Source of the DNA: Omphalotus guepiniiformis
Lineage: Eukaryota; Basidiomycota; Agaricomycetes; Agaricales; Omphalotaceae
Direction of reading: 5' to 3'
DNA length: 64,000 nucleotides
Assembly (NCBI GenBank): GCA_028554645.1
Contig: JAQOOI010000064.1
Span: forward strand, 1,116,001 to 1,180,000
The notes under the pieces were generated by a model. It had not been told where the DNA came from and ran no database searches. It worked only from the letters and a program-made list of their open reading frames with translations. This document shows positions 11,321 through 24,378 of the stretch, one piece after another (the first letter of the stretch is position 1; each line of letters starts with the position of its first letter). The position numbers and the translations under genes were made by a program.

Positions 11321-12101
11321 AGTGAGTGTCTTGTCCGTGGGTATACTATCGCAGTCTGGACATGACAGCGCTTCGGGGGGTGAACGTATGAGAGACACGG
11401 CCCCAATGACTTTTACGTGCCATTTTATATCTTGTTTATTCTCTAGTCCAGTGCACGCTCGTTTGTTTTCATCATCTCCCTCGGTCTAGTTTCTGCATCT
11501 TCACATGCATTCACTACTGTTTACATATTCTCTCCCCTCGTAATCTCGTTTCTATCGAATCGGACAATGGATAATATTTTTGATATACCCTGAAGTCGAT
11601 ACCAAACTTGGCAAGAATCAAGGATGAGAGACCTAGGAATATTGTAGGATCTTCTCGTCACATCTCTAATTACCAAGGTTTTCGTGCAACCGGGGGAAAT
11701 GTGCACTCTCCTGCGCGATGCAAAGTGAACTTATTCGATATTAAGAAGGTCTGGGTGTGGAAGAACAGGATAAACTTTGAAGGCTACTGTGTTGCATAAA
11801 TAATGCTGCCTATGCATGGTGAAGACAAGGTGATGTGATTGGAACAGCCACAGCACGTGGCAACCATTTGAAGGGCTTACGCGTCCACCTCTGGTCTTAT
11901 AAAGCCTTCCTCTTCACCACCACCTTTACTACTGTTCCGTTTCGTCCTCCACCGTATTCACATACTTCGAGTCGTATGTCCACCAATTGCGTTTCTATGT
12001 TTTGCTTATCACCAGTAATTCTGTTGCAGACTCGGCTAAAGGCCTTCCGTGCTCTACAATCTTACCCTTCATAAATCCATTCCTCACAGCACACTTATAT
12101 C
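11321..12101. other. Intergenic stretch with TATA-like and E-box motifs
   Basis: No gene is supported in this 781 bp. The left part is AT-rich with a pyrimidine-rich stretch and probably holds the syntaxin 3' UTR. Toward the right there is a CACGTG at 11854-11859 and a TATAAAG at 11898-11904, followed by CT-rich sequence, which fits a promoter for the AN1 zinc-finger gene. A possible 5'-UTR intron (GTATGT near 11973 to CAG near 12034) may lie before the ATG at 12102. Confidence 0.4.
11898..11904 (+). promoter_or_regulatory. TATA-like element TATAAAG
   Basis: TATAAAG lies 204 bp before the AN1 gene ATG, with a CACGTG 44 bp further upstream and a CT-rich tract downstream. The arrangement is compatible with a core promoter followed by an intron-containing leader. 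It is a short motif and could occur by chance. Confidence 0.35.
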
Positions 12102-12392
12102 ATGCCTGCCAAGAAGCGCTGTCAATTTCAGATCGATACCGATGGACAGTGCAATTCTGCAGCGTTGAGAATCGTCGGTCAATGCCCACACTGTAGAGCT
12201 CAGTTCTGTGGAGAGGTGAGTCACGATGTGCATTTGGTGTATGTCTTGTTTACTCACCCGCTTTTGTAGCATCGTCTTCCGGAGCATCATAGCTGCAACA
12301 ACCTGGAAGACTGTCGGCAGCAAGCCTTCGATCGTAACAAGGCAAAGCTTGAAAGCGAACGGACTGTGGCGACGAAGCTAGCTATGGCCTGA
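12102..12392 (+). CDS. Small AN1-type zinc-finger protein
   Basis: Two exons (12102-12215 and 12270-12392) separated by a 54-bp GTGAGT...TAG intron encode 78 residues, and both exons are whole codons. The protein is almost only an AN1 zinc finger: Cys6 in KKRCQF, Cys17, then CPHC and FCGEHRLPEHHSC, ending in a short charged helix (NLEDCRQQAFDRNKAKLESE). AN1 fingers bind two zinc ions and occur in ubiquitin/proteasome-linked stress proteins such as the Cuz1 and ZFAND families. Here no A20 or ubiquitin-like domain accompanies it. It follows syntaxin and precedes aspartate aminotransferase on the same strand without an obvious link. The clean frame and spacing of Cys/His support a real gene. Confidence 0.85.
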
Positions 12393-12981
12393 GCAGCCTA
12401 CTACTTTACCACCAACCTCTTGATCCCATGTCTGCCGTCGCCGTTGTTGTACCATCCTACTCATTTACCCTCCCTTTACACTGTATTCCATCTATAGCTG
12501 CGTACTACCGCGCAGCGGATTAATCGCCGCTCTTCTCCGCACGACCCATCTTATTCCCCCACCCATGCGGATATATGTTATTTTATAGACGATTTTTCAC
12601 TAATTATTGCAATAACTTTGGCATGCGCAGCCTATGTACTGAGCGCTGTTAAGCTTTAGCAGTGGTATGATCCTAAGTATGAATGGCACGAGACACCGGC
12701 TCTGGGTATAGCCTAGAACAGTCAGGAGAAAATAACGTGCGTGGACAGTAAGGAAGTCCGCATGCTTGGTTGAGCGGATGGGGTAGCCCCGCCCCTACCC
12801 CGCGTTACATAATAAGCGGTATTAAACTGTTTTCCCTCATTCTGCTTCGTACTGACATACCACCACTACCTCCAGTGTGAGTTCTGTCAAGTCTCCTCCA
12901 GATCACCGTCCATATTGTTAGTATTCATCTTCTTCCATGGATAGACTCGTACAACTAGCAGGTCACGTTTCTCCTAGAACA
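12393..12981. other. Intergenic stretch with GC-rich promoter elements
   Basis: No gene is seen. The sequence changes from AT-rich (3' end of the AN1 gene) to a short CG-rich block near 12780-12806 with CCCCGCCCC and CCCCGCG, then a pyrimidine-rich tract before the aminotransferase ATG. The first tiny exon of the aminotransferase (ATGTCTTCAG at 12982) ends this stretch. Confidence 0.4.
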
Positions 12982-14585
<1,604 letters not shown>

Positions 14586-15047
14586 GAAATATTTAAATAG
14601 GAAAAAATTTTGGATGTAAATCTGTACCATAGATGATGATTTGTAAGCAATAGAAGGCATATGCGTCATGCTCGATCAGGAGAATGATGTCATTGATTTA
14701 GATGTGATATTCCCTAACTTTCGTGTGACGGCAATTTTCATCCCACTCAAATTTGGACCGGAAAGTCGAACAAACAGTGCTGCTCGCTGTAGACCCGCTC
14801 GCCGTCGCCGTCGTCGCCCCCGTTTCCCCCGTCGCTGTCGCCTTCTCCGCCGCTATTTGCAACGCGTGCGTTGTTCAAGACGTCTTATCAAGCGTTTTCG
14901 TCAGCCGGCGAACATTGCTGATTTCGTTTATGCCGTCTTGCACGCTGCTGCGTTGCCCGCTGCTTGCCTGTGTTGCGTCATATTCCCCCGTGGTTGTCTC
15001 CAAAGTATATCTCTTCTGATGGTCCTGCGTGTCTTTTCTTATTCATG
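14586..15047. other. Intergenic stretch, likely promoter/5' leader of PP4R1-like gene
   Basis: The left part is AT-rich (aminotransferase 3' end). From about 14790 to 14860 the sequence is rich in CGTCGC and CCGTCGC units, which open long but meaningless reading frames in two registers. The frame of the next gene stays open upstream to 14964, so a longer N-terminus starting MPVLRH is possible but less likely than the start at 15048. Confidence 0.4.
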
Positions 15048-18000
15048 ATGGGCAACACAGTGTCAAAGGTGTGCTCGTCCGGTGAAGAAATAACAACAAC
15101 GGACGAGCGATTGCCCTCGAATTCATCTACCACAATGTCAACGGCTGTCTCCGCGAGGCCTACCCATATTCCTATGCCTCCTTCTCCCTTTGCTAACCTT
15201 AATATTTCCTATACGCCCTCCCCTTCGCACAGGCTCGAAGATCCCTTTGAAAGCCCTTTGCTTTCTCCTGCTCTGGTCTTTTATACTGCACCTTCGTCTC
15301 CCATCGTCGATACCCCAACCGGCACTGTACCTCAATCTCAAGCTCAGGCTCCAGTATCACCTCCTCTTCTGCCTGTTCTGCATATAAATGCTCCCCAGAT
15401 CATCCCTCCGTCGTCCCAGTTTCCCCTTCATACACCTCCGCCACCACCAACTCCAACTCCTCCTACCTTTCATCCAGTTCGACATCATTCTCCGATTCCC
15501 CATTCACCCCCCGATCACGTTGTCCATCCCGCTTCCGCTTCAATTACTGAAGACTCTTTCCCTGAGAATACAGAGAATCTTCTAGATGATGCTGCCTATA
15601 TCGACGAAAGTTACAGCACTGTTGAGAAGATTTACCTTTATTCACGCAGTGAATTTATGTTTCAGCGTGTCTTTATCGCCAATGCTCTGCCCGAGTTACT
15701 CGAGCACGTAACTCCTCGTGAGGCAGCCGAATATGTTTTGCCTCTGCTGAACACCCTGGCTTTGGATGATGGTACGTATCTCCTTCATTTCCGTGGTTAG
15801 TCTTTAACACCCGCTCGCACGCATAGACGAATTAGTCAAAGAAGCCTTCTCATCCAAACTTGTCGCTATCATTTGGTGGTTCTCTACTGTATGTGCCTTT
15901 CGTCATGCCGAACAGTTAACCATTACTCACAAAAAACGTACATCTACAGCACTGTCAACTGATTCCGGAGGATAGCGCTGTTTTGAACCGCGAGGACAGC
16001 ATGAATCCTCCTGAGTTTCACGGTCACGAGGATGTCCCCAAGATAACGGTTCAGGCGTTCACGCCTATGCTCGGCACCCTTTTGCTCAGTCCAAATAGCA
16101 TTGTTGGAGGTGCTGCAAGATACGCCGTTGTCGCTTTGCTGCAGAGAATACGACGTGTCGATAGTATCGAGTCAGAGATGTACTCTAACGTGGCTAGCGT
16201 CCATATGCAGGCGAAGGGTCGCCTCTCGCTGCCGTCTGAGTCAACGAATGTCGTCGAGAATGATGAAGAGGAGACTCTCTATATTGGATTTTTCGGCAAG
16301 GCAGAACGCGCACTCCTAGAAAAAGAGATGCTTTATCAAATTGTCATTGGAATGGGTTGTCTGGATGCTGACAGTGATGCTGGTGACTTCGTGGACTTTG
16401 ATGAATCCCCGCCTGGTGTTAATGACTGTGTCAGACCGGCACATACAGAGGGTGTTAATCAAAAGCCAGATATACAAGTTGTCGTCAACGACGATCATAC
16501 TCTTCGGGCTCCGGATTTAGACCTCCGAATTGTCAACTCACATTTGTATGAATCTGAAGAAGTCTCCCCTGCTAGGATTTTAAACGGGCGAGCGGCGGAA
16601 CAAGTAGACAATAATGTCAATCCATATTTCCCTGTACTTTCCTCTCCTTCCAACGCCCTTTCAAACCATTCCGGTAAATTTGGCTCTCCCTCAAGCTCTG
16701 GATCCTCGACGTCAACGCATAGTTCGACCACCAGCAGCAATTCGCCCGATAATTTATATCCTTCTAGCGAATCTTCCCCGGACCTGGCGGATCCATTCTC
16801 TGCATTCACCAACTTCAAAACTAACCATTCGTCTCCATCTTCCTCGTCTCCATCTTCCTCGTCTCCGTCATCTACTATAGTAGACGGATCATCTATCCGT
16901 TCGTCTCCCGTCGTATCCTCTGGTACAACCGTTTCAACTCCACAAACAACATGCACCAATTCAGATATCACTCCATCGAGAGAGTCCGTACGCTCTCACT
17001 CGCTGCCCACTGAACGGCCTTCACCCCCGATCCTCGCTCAAGCAGACGGTCTTCCTTCCGGCATGCTAGACCAGGATGATTACGCCTCCCCTGCACTCCG
17101 GCCAATAATACAGTTTTCATCTCCTTCTGAGCTCCCTATGAGAACGAATATTCCACCTCCTGAGCCGTTCACTAGTGGCATGGCGCAAGATGATATCTCC
17201 GCTCACCAAGGGCACAGCCAGGAACAGTTTCAAGATGTTGAAGAAATAGAAGAAAATTTCGATCAAGCTGCGGTCGGGCGCCTGTGCAGTATGAGTCTGA
17301 TAGCTGCCGTAGCGGCTAGCGGTAAGTACTTGTAGGTTATCGTGGACGTTTTTTCTTGACTTCATGTTAGGGTGCCTCGATGATGTAACCAAAAACGCAT
17401 TTGTGTCTGAGGTTGAGCGTGTGTCCAAAGATTCGGTTTTCTGGGTCCGGAGAGAAGCTTGCTTTGCATTGGGCGCATTGGCAAAGCTTGTACCAGAGGA
17501 AGTCGTGCAATTGTCTTTGGTAGGCTGTTTTTAATGAGAGACATTATTCCAAGTCTCACTGAGTGTTTCTGGTTAGATGCCAATATTTCAAACATTTATT
17601 GCCGATCCCGCCTTTTACGTCCGACACTCCTCGCTGTTCGCTCTTCCCGCCATCCTTACTCGTCTACCTGTCAGAATGCGTAGGCAACTAGCTTTGGACG
17701 TCATGGTACCCATGAGTATGGATGAATCTCCACAAGTTCGAGCTGGCGTCCTTGAAGCTCTTGGAGAGGTTATATATACATTTCATACAGAGGACGAGCA
17801 GAGGAAACGCACAGGTCATATTTCTTCGGACGCTGTTGAGAGCGAAACTCCACCGGAAGAGCTGTTGAAGATGTTCCTAGGTAGAACGCACGATCGGAGG
17901 ATTATAGATGGCCAGCAGTCACACTCACTTCCACACTCACTACAAGGACATATTCGTGAAGGTTCCCTATACGTGGCGCACAATAGATGGGAAGCCTTGG

Positions 18001-19205
18001 AGGCTTTTTACACTGATCCTTCACGACCATTCATCTGCGCATTCAGTTTCCCCGCAGTTGCCTTGACTTTAGGTCGCGAGCGGTGGACGACCACGCTGCG
18101 AGAGCACTACTTATCTCTCGCTTTGAAGAACATGCCAGGGGTGAGACGGACTTTAGCTGCATCGCTGGGGGAAATGGCTAAGATTATTGGTCCCACGCAC
18201 GCGCAGCGGGATTTGATGATTGTATGGCATAAGTCGATCTGTCACGAAGAAGAGGATGTTCGGATGAAGGCAATTGACTGTCTTGCTTCCTTTGCGGGTG
18301 CACTCGGAAAGGAGACTCAAGAGGAGGTCTTGCGCGGAGTATTGCATGCCTGGGAGTCGGGCAGCTTCAAAGGATGGCGGGAGCGCGAAAGGATAGCGAA
18401 AGGTCTGTCCGAGTGCATTGAGGTTGTTGCACGCGAGACGTGGAGATCAATCGCTGAGTTGGAGGTGCTTTCACTGGCTGACACTGTCAACACTGTTCGC
18501 GAGGCTGGACTTTATGTTGTGAGTCCCGAAGACTAGAAATTTCCACTACGTCACTAAGATTTCCAAACTAATTGTCTAGCTCCCCAAGCTGTGGGTGACG
18601 TTCAAGGAACATGCCGCACTTGACGTTCTGCATGCAAACTTAGAGGATATGGCAAGGAGTGATAGCTCTAGGAGACGAATGACGTATGAATGTTTCGCGT
18701 CTTGTATGGTTAACAAAACTCACGATGTCATCAGGTACATCGCCTGCCAACAAGTTTTACTTCTATCTGAGGAAGATGGACCGCCTCCTGTCGAAATAGA
18801 CAATGAACTTTGTGTGAACCTTGCGTCATTAGCTTCAGATATGATAATAGGCGTACGGATTGGGGTGGCTAGGTTGATCGGTGCGATTTGTGGTAAGTGG
18901 CCTCGACTGCAATCTGTGACATCAAGCTGACCACGCCTGGCATTGCAGTCGACCTTTCGAGAAGGAGTAGGCCAATTCGAAAATCCCTGATGGATGTCGT
19001 ACGTGTTCTTCAGCAGGATGATTCTCCTGGAGTGAGGTCATATGTCACAAACTGCTTCGTAGAACCTTGGGAGAGTGCCGAGCCGCTCTCTTCGCCAGGA
19101 GAGGCTCAGCACCGTATCCGGAAGATCACGGCCAGTGCATCTATTTTTTCAAGGCCTCCTCCGCCTACACAGATGTTATCCTCTATCGCCGGCTTTCCTT
19201 CGTGA
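15048..19205 (+). CDS. HEAT-repeat regulatory subunit of protein phosphatase 4 (PPP4R1-like)
   Basis: A large protein of about 1300 aa built as a Pro/Ser-rich leader, HEAT repeats, a long disordered Ser-rich insert (about 16500-17230, with tandem SSPSS units) and more HEAT repeats to the end. HEAT-like helices include FMFQRVFIANALPELLEHVT, WVRREACFALGALAKLVPEE, FYVRHSSLFALPAILTRLP and VRMKAIDCLASFAGALG. This order matches the R1 regulatory subunit of phosphatase 4, which targets the catalytic subunit. I chose the second of two adjacent ATGs: it has A at -3 and G at +4 and gives MGNTVSK, an N-myristoylation consensus. Several introns are clear (for example TTGGATGATG/GTACGT near 15770). The phosphatase-partner role is inferred from similarity. 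Confidence 0.75.
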
Positions 19206-19921
19206 TCCTGCCAGTGATATTTGAGCGATTAAGCTGGTTCTTGAAACTATTTTAGGTATTCGCATCGCTGTCCGATATACTCTTCTTTCAGAATTTGAGG
19301 CAAGCGACACGCTGCTCAATACTCAACTGACGGCCGATAACGCAGGGTAAGATGAGGCTGATTAGTGCTCATGCTGGCTTCTGCAGATCAAGACCTGCGT
19401 TTTGAGGTGTCGTCTGTTACGTAGAGCATATCCTTTCGGTTTATACAACTCATGTATGCTGATCATTGATATATTGAATATTGCATGTACCGAAGTGGGT
19501 TACTACTAGCCTACACATGTATCTCAGTACGATATTTTGAGTATGTGATGTGATGTGGTAAAGCATAGCTGTGTAGGGATTGATAGCGGTAGCTTGAAGA
19601 GTGAATGCAGATACTCCGCCGAGGCTGGTTGGCCAAGTCGCTGGATTAGAATGGACTTGTAGGCTGGAAGAAGCTGGGAAAGAAGAACAGTGAGAAGATA
19701 TCGTGTCAAGGATCAGGATTCAAGGCATGGACCGGGCTCTGAGAATAACGTCAAGTACCCTGCCTGTTTAACGCTGAAACTGTCCAACACCGCAAGTGAC
19801 TGATGGAGATCTTCTTGTTCCTTGGCCCGGGCCACATCTTCTGAGTTGAACTCAAACCTTCAAGTTCTTGCCGTCGAGCGGTCACTCACACTCCCTTCAA
19901 GTACTTCTGTATGAAGAGAAT
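19206..19921. other. Intergenic stretch, no gene seen
   Basis: This 716-bp stretch lies between two plus-strand genes. It starts AT-rich, the likely 3' UTR of the phosphatase subunit gene. A 61-codon minus-strand ORF near 19524-19709 is Leu/Ser-rich without motif and is dismissed. A CT-rich tract just before 19922 fits a promoter for the 4-TM gene. Confidence 0.4.
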
Positions 19922-21319
19922 ATGATAAGTGTCATTGTTGGTCTTCGTTACATTGTCTTCGGTACGACCTCTCACCTCATCGAATACTTAAGAGCAATTC
20001 TGATAGACACATCATAGCCCTTTTCATCACCTTTAGCGCTATCATCGCCAGCGTCGCAGTATGGAACCTCAGCTTTGCCCAATCATCACAGCCTGAATGT
20101 GACTGCTTGGTCTTTCTCTCAATCAAGTACTTAAACTCATTTCAATGCACAGTTCAAAGTACCATCAAAATCGACAGCTACCTCATATTTGTCGGCGCAT
20201 CGGGGTTGATATTCACATTTACAATGTCAGGCCATTACACTCTTTGTCTACCGTCTCTCAACACTGACGGATTAATCGATGTAGCGTATTCGTCGAGTTA
20301 GCGCATAGGAATGCTGTAACCAGTTGCGTTTGGTTTGATTGCGTTTGGTCTGGTCTATTTTTCGTCGTAGGGCTAGGTAGGCCCTCTTTTTCTTCTGCAT
20401 ATCAAGGTTCTGAATCGGTATTGCTGTCTAGCTGCTGCCTCGAGTGTGACATCTGCTTCAATGAGAGCGTGCTCACAAGATAGTAAGCATTGCTTAAGGT
20501 ATTATAAAAATGACTGATACATTATTGCTACCAGCAACCATTCAAGCCTTCTGCGCCTCAACGCGTGTGCTCGAGGCATTCACCTGGCTGTCCACAATCC
20601 TGCGTAAGTTACCTTCCTGTCGGAGAACTGGTCATGTTCTGATGTCCGTAGTATTCTGCTACTTCCTATTGCTTTTTGTGTTTTCTCTTATCCGTGCAAG
20701 ATCTGACTCTCGGATTTGGCAATGGAACATTCACAACCTCCCTCTGTGTGAAAACAGGAAGCTCAGTAGCTCCCCTTCTTCTCCGTACTCACCCCGCTTT
20801 GGAGACAAGGGACCAATATCCATAGCAGCACCTCGTCCTCAGCGTCCGGGGACTAATTTGAACGTCATGTATGCCTATAGATCGGGTCTGAGCCCGGACT
20901 ACCAGATAGAGCATTTCCAGCCCCCTAGCCATCTCAATTTACCTCAGGTTCTTCCGCCCATCGTTAGCAACGATCGTCCTTCGTTATACCCACAATATGT
21001 ACAGCCTTTTCTTGCACCCCCTCCAGGTGCTCTACTACCCCCAGCGTTGCCGCGCTCATCAACCTCTACCTCTCAGTCACCACCACCACTTGGTAACTGG
21101 CCACGAGCAGACGTAATGTCCCAACCCTCTTCATTAAAAAAGCCCAGAATGGTCACTCCGGAAGCTCCTACTGATGATTCAACTGTGCTGAGGTCTCTTA
21201 ACTTGTCACGATCTCGTCCCTCTGGCCCCCGAACCAAGGCAAACTCTGACGGGACAAGTCGACCCCCACCTCTTGATCTGTCCAAGATCAGTGTATTCAA
21301 CGAGAGTAGCCGTCGGTGA
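19922..21319 (+). CDS. Four-TM (MARVEL-like) fungal membrane protein with long disordered tail
   Basis: Seven exons close exactly to 357 aa: 19922-19961, 20018-20098, 20153-20225, 20285-20376, 20432-20482, 20535-20603 and 20652-21319. The first six exons are 40-92 nt each and encode four membrane segments: ISVIVGLRYIVFALFITFSA, IDSYLIFVGASGLIFTFTIV, VWFDCVWSGLFFVVGLA and VLEAFTWLSTILLFCYFLLL. The loop between helices 2 and 3 reads FVELAHRNAVTSCVWFDCVW, a pattern I recognise from a large basidiomycete family of small MARVEL-like proteins. After helix 4 comes about 210 residues of Pro/Ser-rich disordered sequence ending NESSRR. Function is unknown; related proteins are thought to sit in the plasma membrane. 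The gene is easily missed because no single frame holds it. Confidence 0.7.
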
Positions 21320-21599
21320 CGTTGGTCACTTCCTTAGGGACTCGCACAGATTGGCGCAGGCGCTCTCTACGATGTGTATTATAATATGTAACAATACTTA
21401 TTGGGGTTGTATTGTAGTTTGGGGACATGATCTGTGGACTGAGGTGGCTAACAGCGTCGTTCAATCCAAATACTTTCCAGTCAAGTTCACAATTTAAGGG
21501 AAGGAAGCTCTGTAAGTGTTTGCAGTCGAAATTAGGTAATTTGAGCGGTTTTTCAACTACTACCGCGACGAAGAATATTGGACTAGGTAGCAAGAACGG

Positions 21600-23861
21600 A
21601 TGGCTGCCTCTGTTCCATCATCGGCGCGAATTTTCACGGATCCGTGGGGAAATAGATTCGGGTCAACGTCTGTGAAAGGCTCTGAGAGGGTTGTTGGACT
21701 GTCTATGATGCCCAAGGTGTGCTATTTTGTTATCTATCTGTCTTTTTGTTCTTCCCTTGACGCGCTCTTGAACACAGGCTAACCTACAGGAACCGAGGGA
21801 GCAAGGGGTGTCTTCCTATGCGAACGGGGCTGCCGAAGGCACTGCAGCGCCCGCAGGGAAACGGACCGGTACGTACAGTCGTTTATACCACCGTCCCCCG
21901 TTTTGTCTGTATCAACGCTTTTCCAGTATCCTCCGCGACCGAGATGGACGACCGAGCCTCAGGAGCGCTCTCTACAGCCAGTAGTGTCGCCACTGACGAT
22001 AAAGGCTCATATCGCGCTGTTGGAAGGGCTGTAACGAGTGGGAAAACGCTCCCCAAGATAAGACTAAAGGTGCAGGGTGGGTTTGACGATCCAGAATCGG
22101 AGGAGGAGACTCAGAATCATTCGTTTTCGCTTGAAAAGCCCAAGGAGATTGTGGACCCGATTACCAGTGGTAACAAGTCAAAGGCTTCGAAGTCGTCAAC
22201 GAAGTCCGCTCAGAGAGCCAAGGCAGAGGAGACTATCTCTATACGGGTATGTTTTCTATCCCCCCGGACTAGCATGTACTGTAAAGATTTAACCTTTCAT
22301 CTCCTCTATACGGGACCCTCCTTGTTGGAGATGCAAGACCCTCAATGAACCGTGTCAGGCCTCCTCCCTCCGATCCTCTTGCAATACATGTTACAAACGG
22401 CACTGGGCCTGCACCACTAATCCTCCGCCTCCTCGTTCTAAGAAAGGCAGCATTGGGTTCACCACCCTCCCAACATCTGTCTCAGCGCCAGTCGCAGGCA
22501 CACATGGCAAGTTCCAAACCAATGGGATCTCGAGCATTAGTACGCGGGGACGTTCTCCTAACCGTGACAATCTTCCACCTGCGAGAGTCGTCAAGCGGCC
22601 GCGTTCACCATCTGCTCCTGAAGCACCCCCCTCTCCTCACAACAAAAAAACCAGAACCGGCCTTCGGTCATTCGCAAAACCCCAGCCTCATAACATCGGT
22701 GCTAGCACGTCAATGTCTTCTGCCCTCGTCCCCTCAATGAACGTGAAGGCTGGCGTCCGTCCTAACCTATCCGGTACCGCAAAACCAATCGATTTACCCT
22801 CCCGGCTGAATGAGATAGCGAGTCTCGTAAACGACCAACAAGGCGCATTGCGCGGTCTATTTGATCGCGAAGAAGAGTCTCATTCGATGCTTCAGCGTCA
22901 TAATTTGATGCTAGAGACAGTTTTGGTGAACTTGAAAGCCCTACTCGGGGACAAGTTCATTGAGTTTAACGATAAAGACATTCCCCAAAAACGCACCTCA
23001 CGAGCATCTACGAGTGCCGTACCTCCTTCCGCTGGTACAGATCACGAGGTTGATGAACTTGACCTGGGAGATCTCACTCCTTTAGAACGCACACCGTCTC
23101 CGTCGTCCTCTGGTGAAACCTCCAAGGCAGCTCCAAGGATGAACTTGACCGTGCAAGCCGCTTCCACGCAAGCCCATTCATCTACTGTCCATCACGTCGT
23201 TGCCGAAACAGAGAACCCATCCTATCCTAGCGACCCCTCTCTCGCAGGTTCTGGCGCTGACTCGGAGGCGAGTAGAGTAACAGACACAGCTCTAGGTGCA
23301 CCAGATGAACAAATGGAGCAGTTGGATGTAGTCATACCTGATCCTGACCCTTCAGAGGACGGTTTGCAATCTGGTATGTCTATGCCTTCAGCTAGCCCTA
23401 CCGCCATTACGATGCCCCTTGATCAAAGCACCCCTCGCACAATCAGTATGCCCGCTACATCTCCATTCACCGCGAGGATAGACCATGATGAAGAGTACGG
23501 TGCCACCTTCGTTGCGAAATGGAAAGATAATGCATCGGACAAGGATGGCACTCAGGAAGAGGGTGATGTCGTACATTCTCTGATGGACTCTACTGTGGTT
23601 GATGATGATGATGAAATACGATCCATACCGGCCATTTCTGCCCTTCCAGAGACCGCTACGGCGTCTCCTGCCAGCTCAAATGGTGTTGATACCAGCTATG
23701 AGACTACACATCCATCCACTGCCCACCCACATCAATCTGCAGCTCGTTCACACATTACATCGAAAGTTTTGTCCTCCCAGACACGTCAGGGAGACAATAA
23801 TGTTCATCGTAATGGCCGTTGTATGGATGCTGAATCCAGCAATAATTCTGGAGACGATTGA
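21600..23861 (+). CDS. Zn2Cys6-type cluster protein with coiled segment, otherwise disordered
   Basis: Exons begin at 21600 (MAASVPSSARIFTDPWG) and run to 23861. After a low-complexity N-terminus comes KTLPKIRLKVQGGFDDPESEEE, then the cluster PCWRC...C...CNTCYKRHWAC (about 22314-22425). Its spacing is C-x2-C-x6-C-x8-C-x2-C-x6-C, an exact fit to a Zn2Cys6 binuclear cluster. A Pro-rich linker, a helical segment likely to coil (LNEIASLVNDQQGALRGLF to MLETVLVNLKALL) and a long acidic/Ser tail follow. Zn2Cys6 clusters bind DNA in fungal regulators, but here the cluster is internal rather than N-terminal and no fungal-specific TF domain follows, so regulation of transcription is inference. The cluster only reads in frame if 22247-22313 is removed; that segment starts GT but ends GG and lies between 11-bp direct repeats. 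Confidence 0.6.
22237..22314 (+). repeat. 11-bp direct repeat (CTCTATACGGG) bounding a 67-bp intron-like segment
   Basis: CTCTATACGGG occurs at 22237-22247 and again at 22304-22314, a period of 67 bp. Removing one period restores the reading frame across the junction (ISIR then DPPCWRC). Because 67 is not a multiple of three and in-frame stops occur inside, the segment cannot be coding. The repeat lets the cut point slide, but the only version starting GT ends GG. Confidence 0.8.
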
Positions 23862-24378
23862 TGCGATGTAGTCAAATGTGATATTTGCTTCACTGTTCAG
23901 GACATCAACCGACTCTTCAAATTTATTCAGAAATGACGAGGTTCACCAGTATCATTGCCCGGAGGGACGCTCTTTACGTCTTGGCCAAAACTCTCTTTCA
24001 GTTTCTTGTCTTTGGGCTCATAGTCTTTCAGGCATCGGGCATTCCACTGTCAACTTCAAGAAAGATTTTGTCTTTTCTCCGAAACCAAATTTGTCGAATG
24101 AACAGTAATTAATGTAACTGCTGGCCTCCGTTTGAATTCAATCTTGCAACGCTGTCTTTGCCCTTTCGGTTACTTATGATATCTATGAGATATGTCTCTG
24201 TACATATGTATAGTCGTGTAAACGTCAAATTGGTACATGCTATTTGAATTTTGCCTACAGCACTGTAGTACATTGAGGCACGTGCAAGTGGTGAGTGGAG
24301 TGCCTCGCGACGCGTCTGAAGTGGTGAAATGAAGTGATGATGCTACATACATAATCCCTACTATCACTGTGGTCCTGC
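23862..24378. other. Intergenic stretch, 3' end of Zn2Cys6 gene and YVC1 promoter
   Basis: Two overlapping short plus-strand frames (23878-24112) show no motif. The second half is AT-rich with a TATGTA-type run near 24195-24215 and a CACGTG at 24280-24285 about 95 bp before the channel ATG. No further gene is supported. Confidence 0.35.

Noticed and set aside
14668..15048. Arg-rich ORF upstream of the PP4R1-like gene
   Set aside because: The Arg run comes from CGTCGC repeats read in one register; another register reads Val/Ala. It looks like leader sequence.
16838..16870. 15-bp tandem units (TCTTCCTCGTCTCCA)
   Set aside because: In frame they code Ser/Pro repeats in the disordered insert of the PP4R1-like protein; common low complexity, not a CRISPR or regulatory array.
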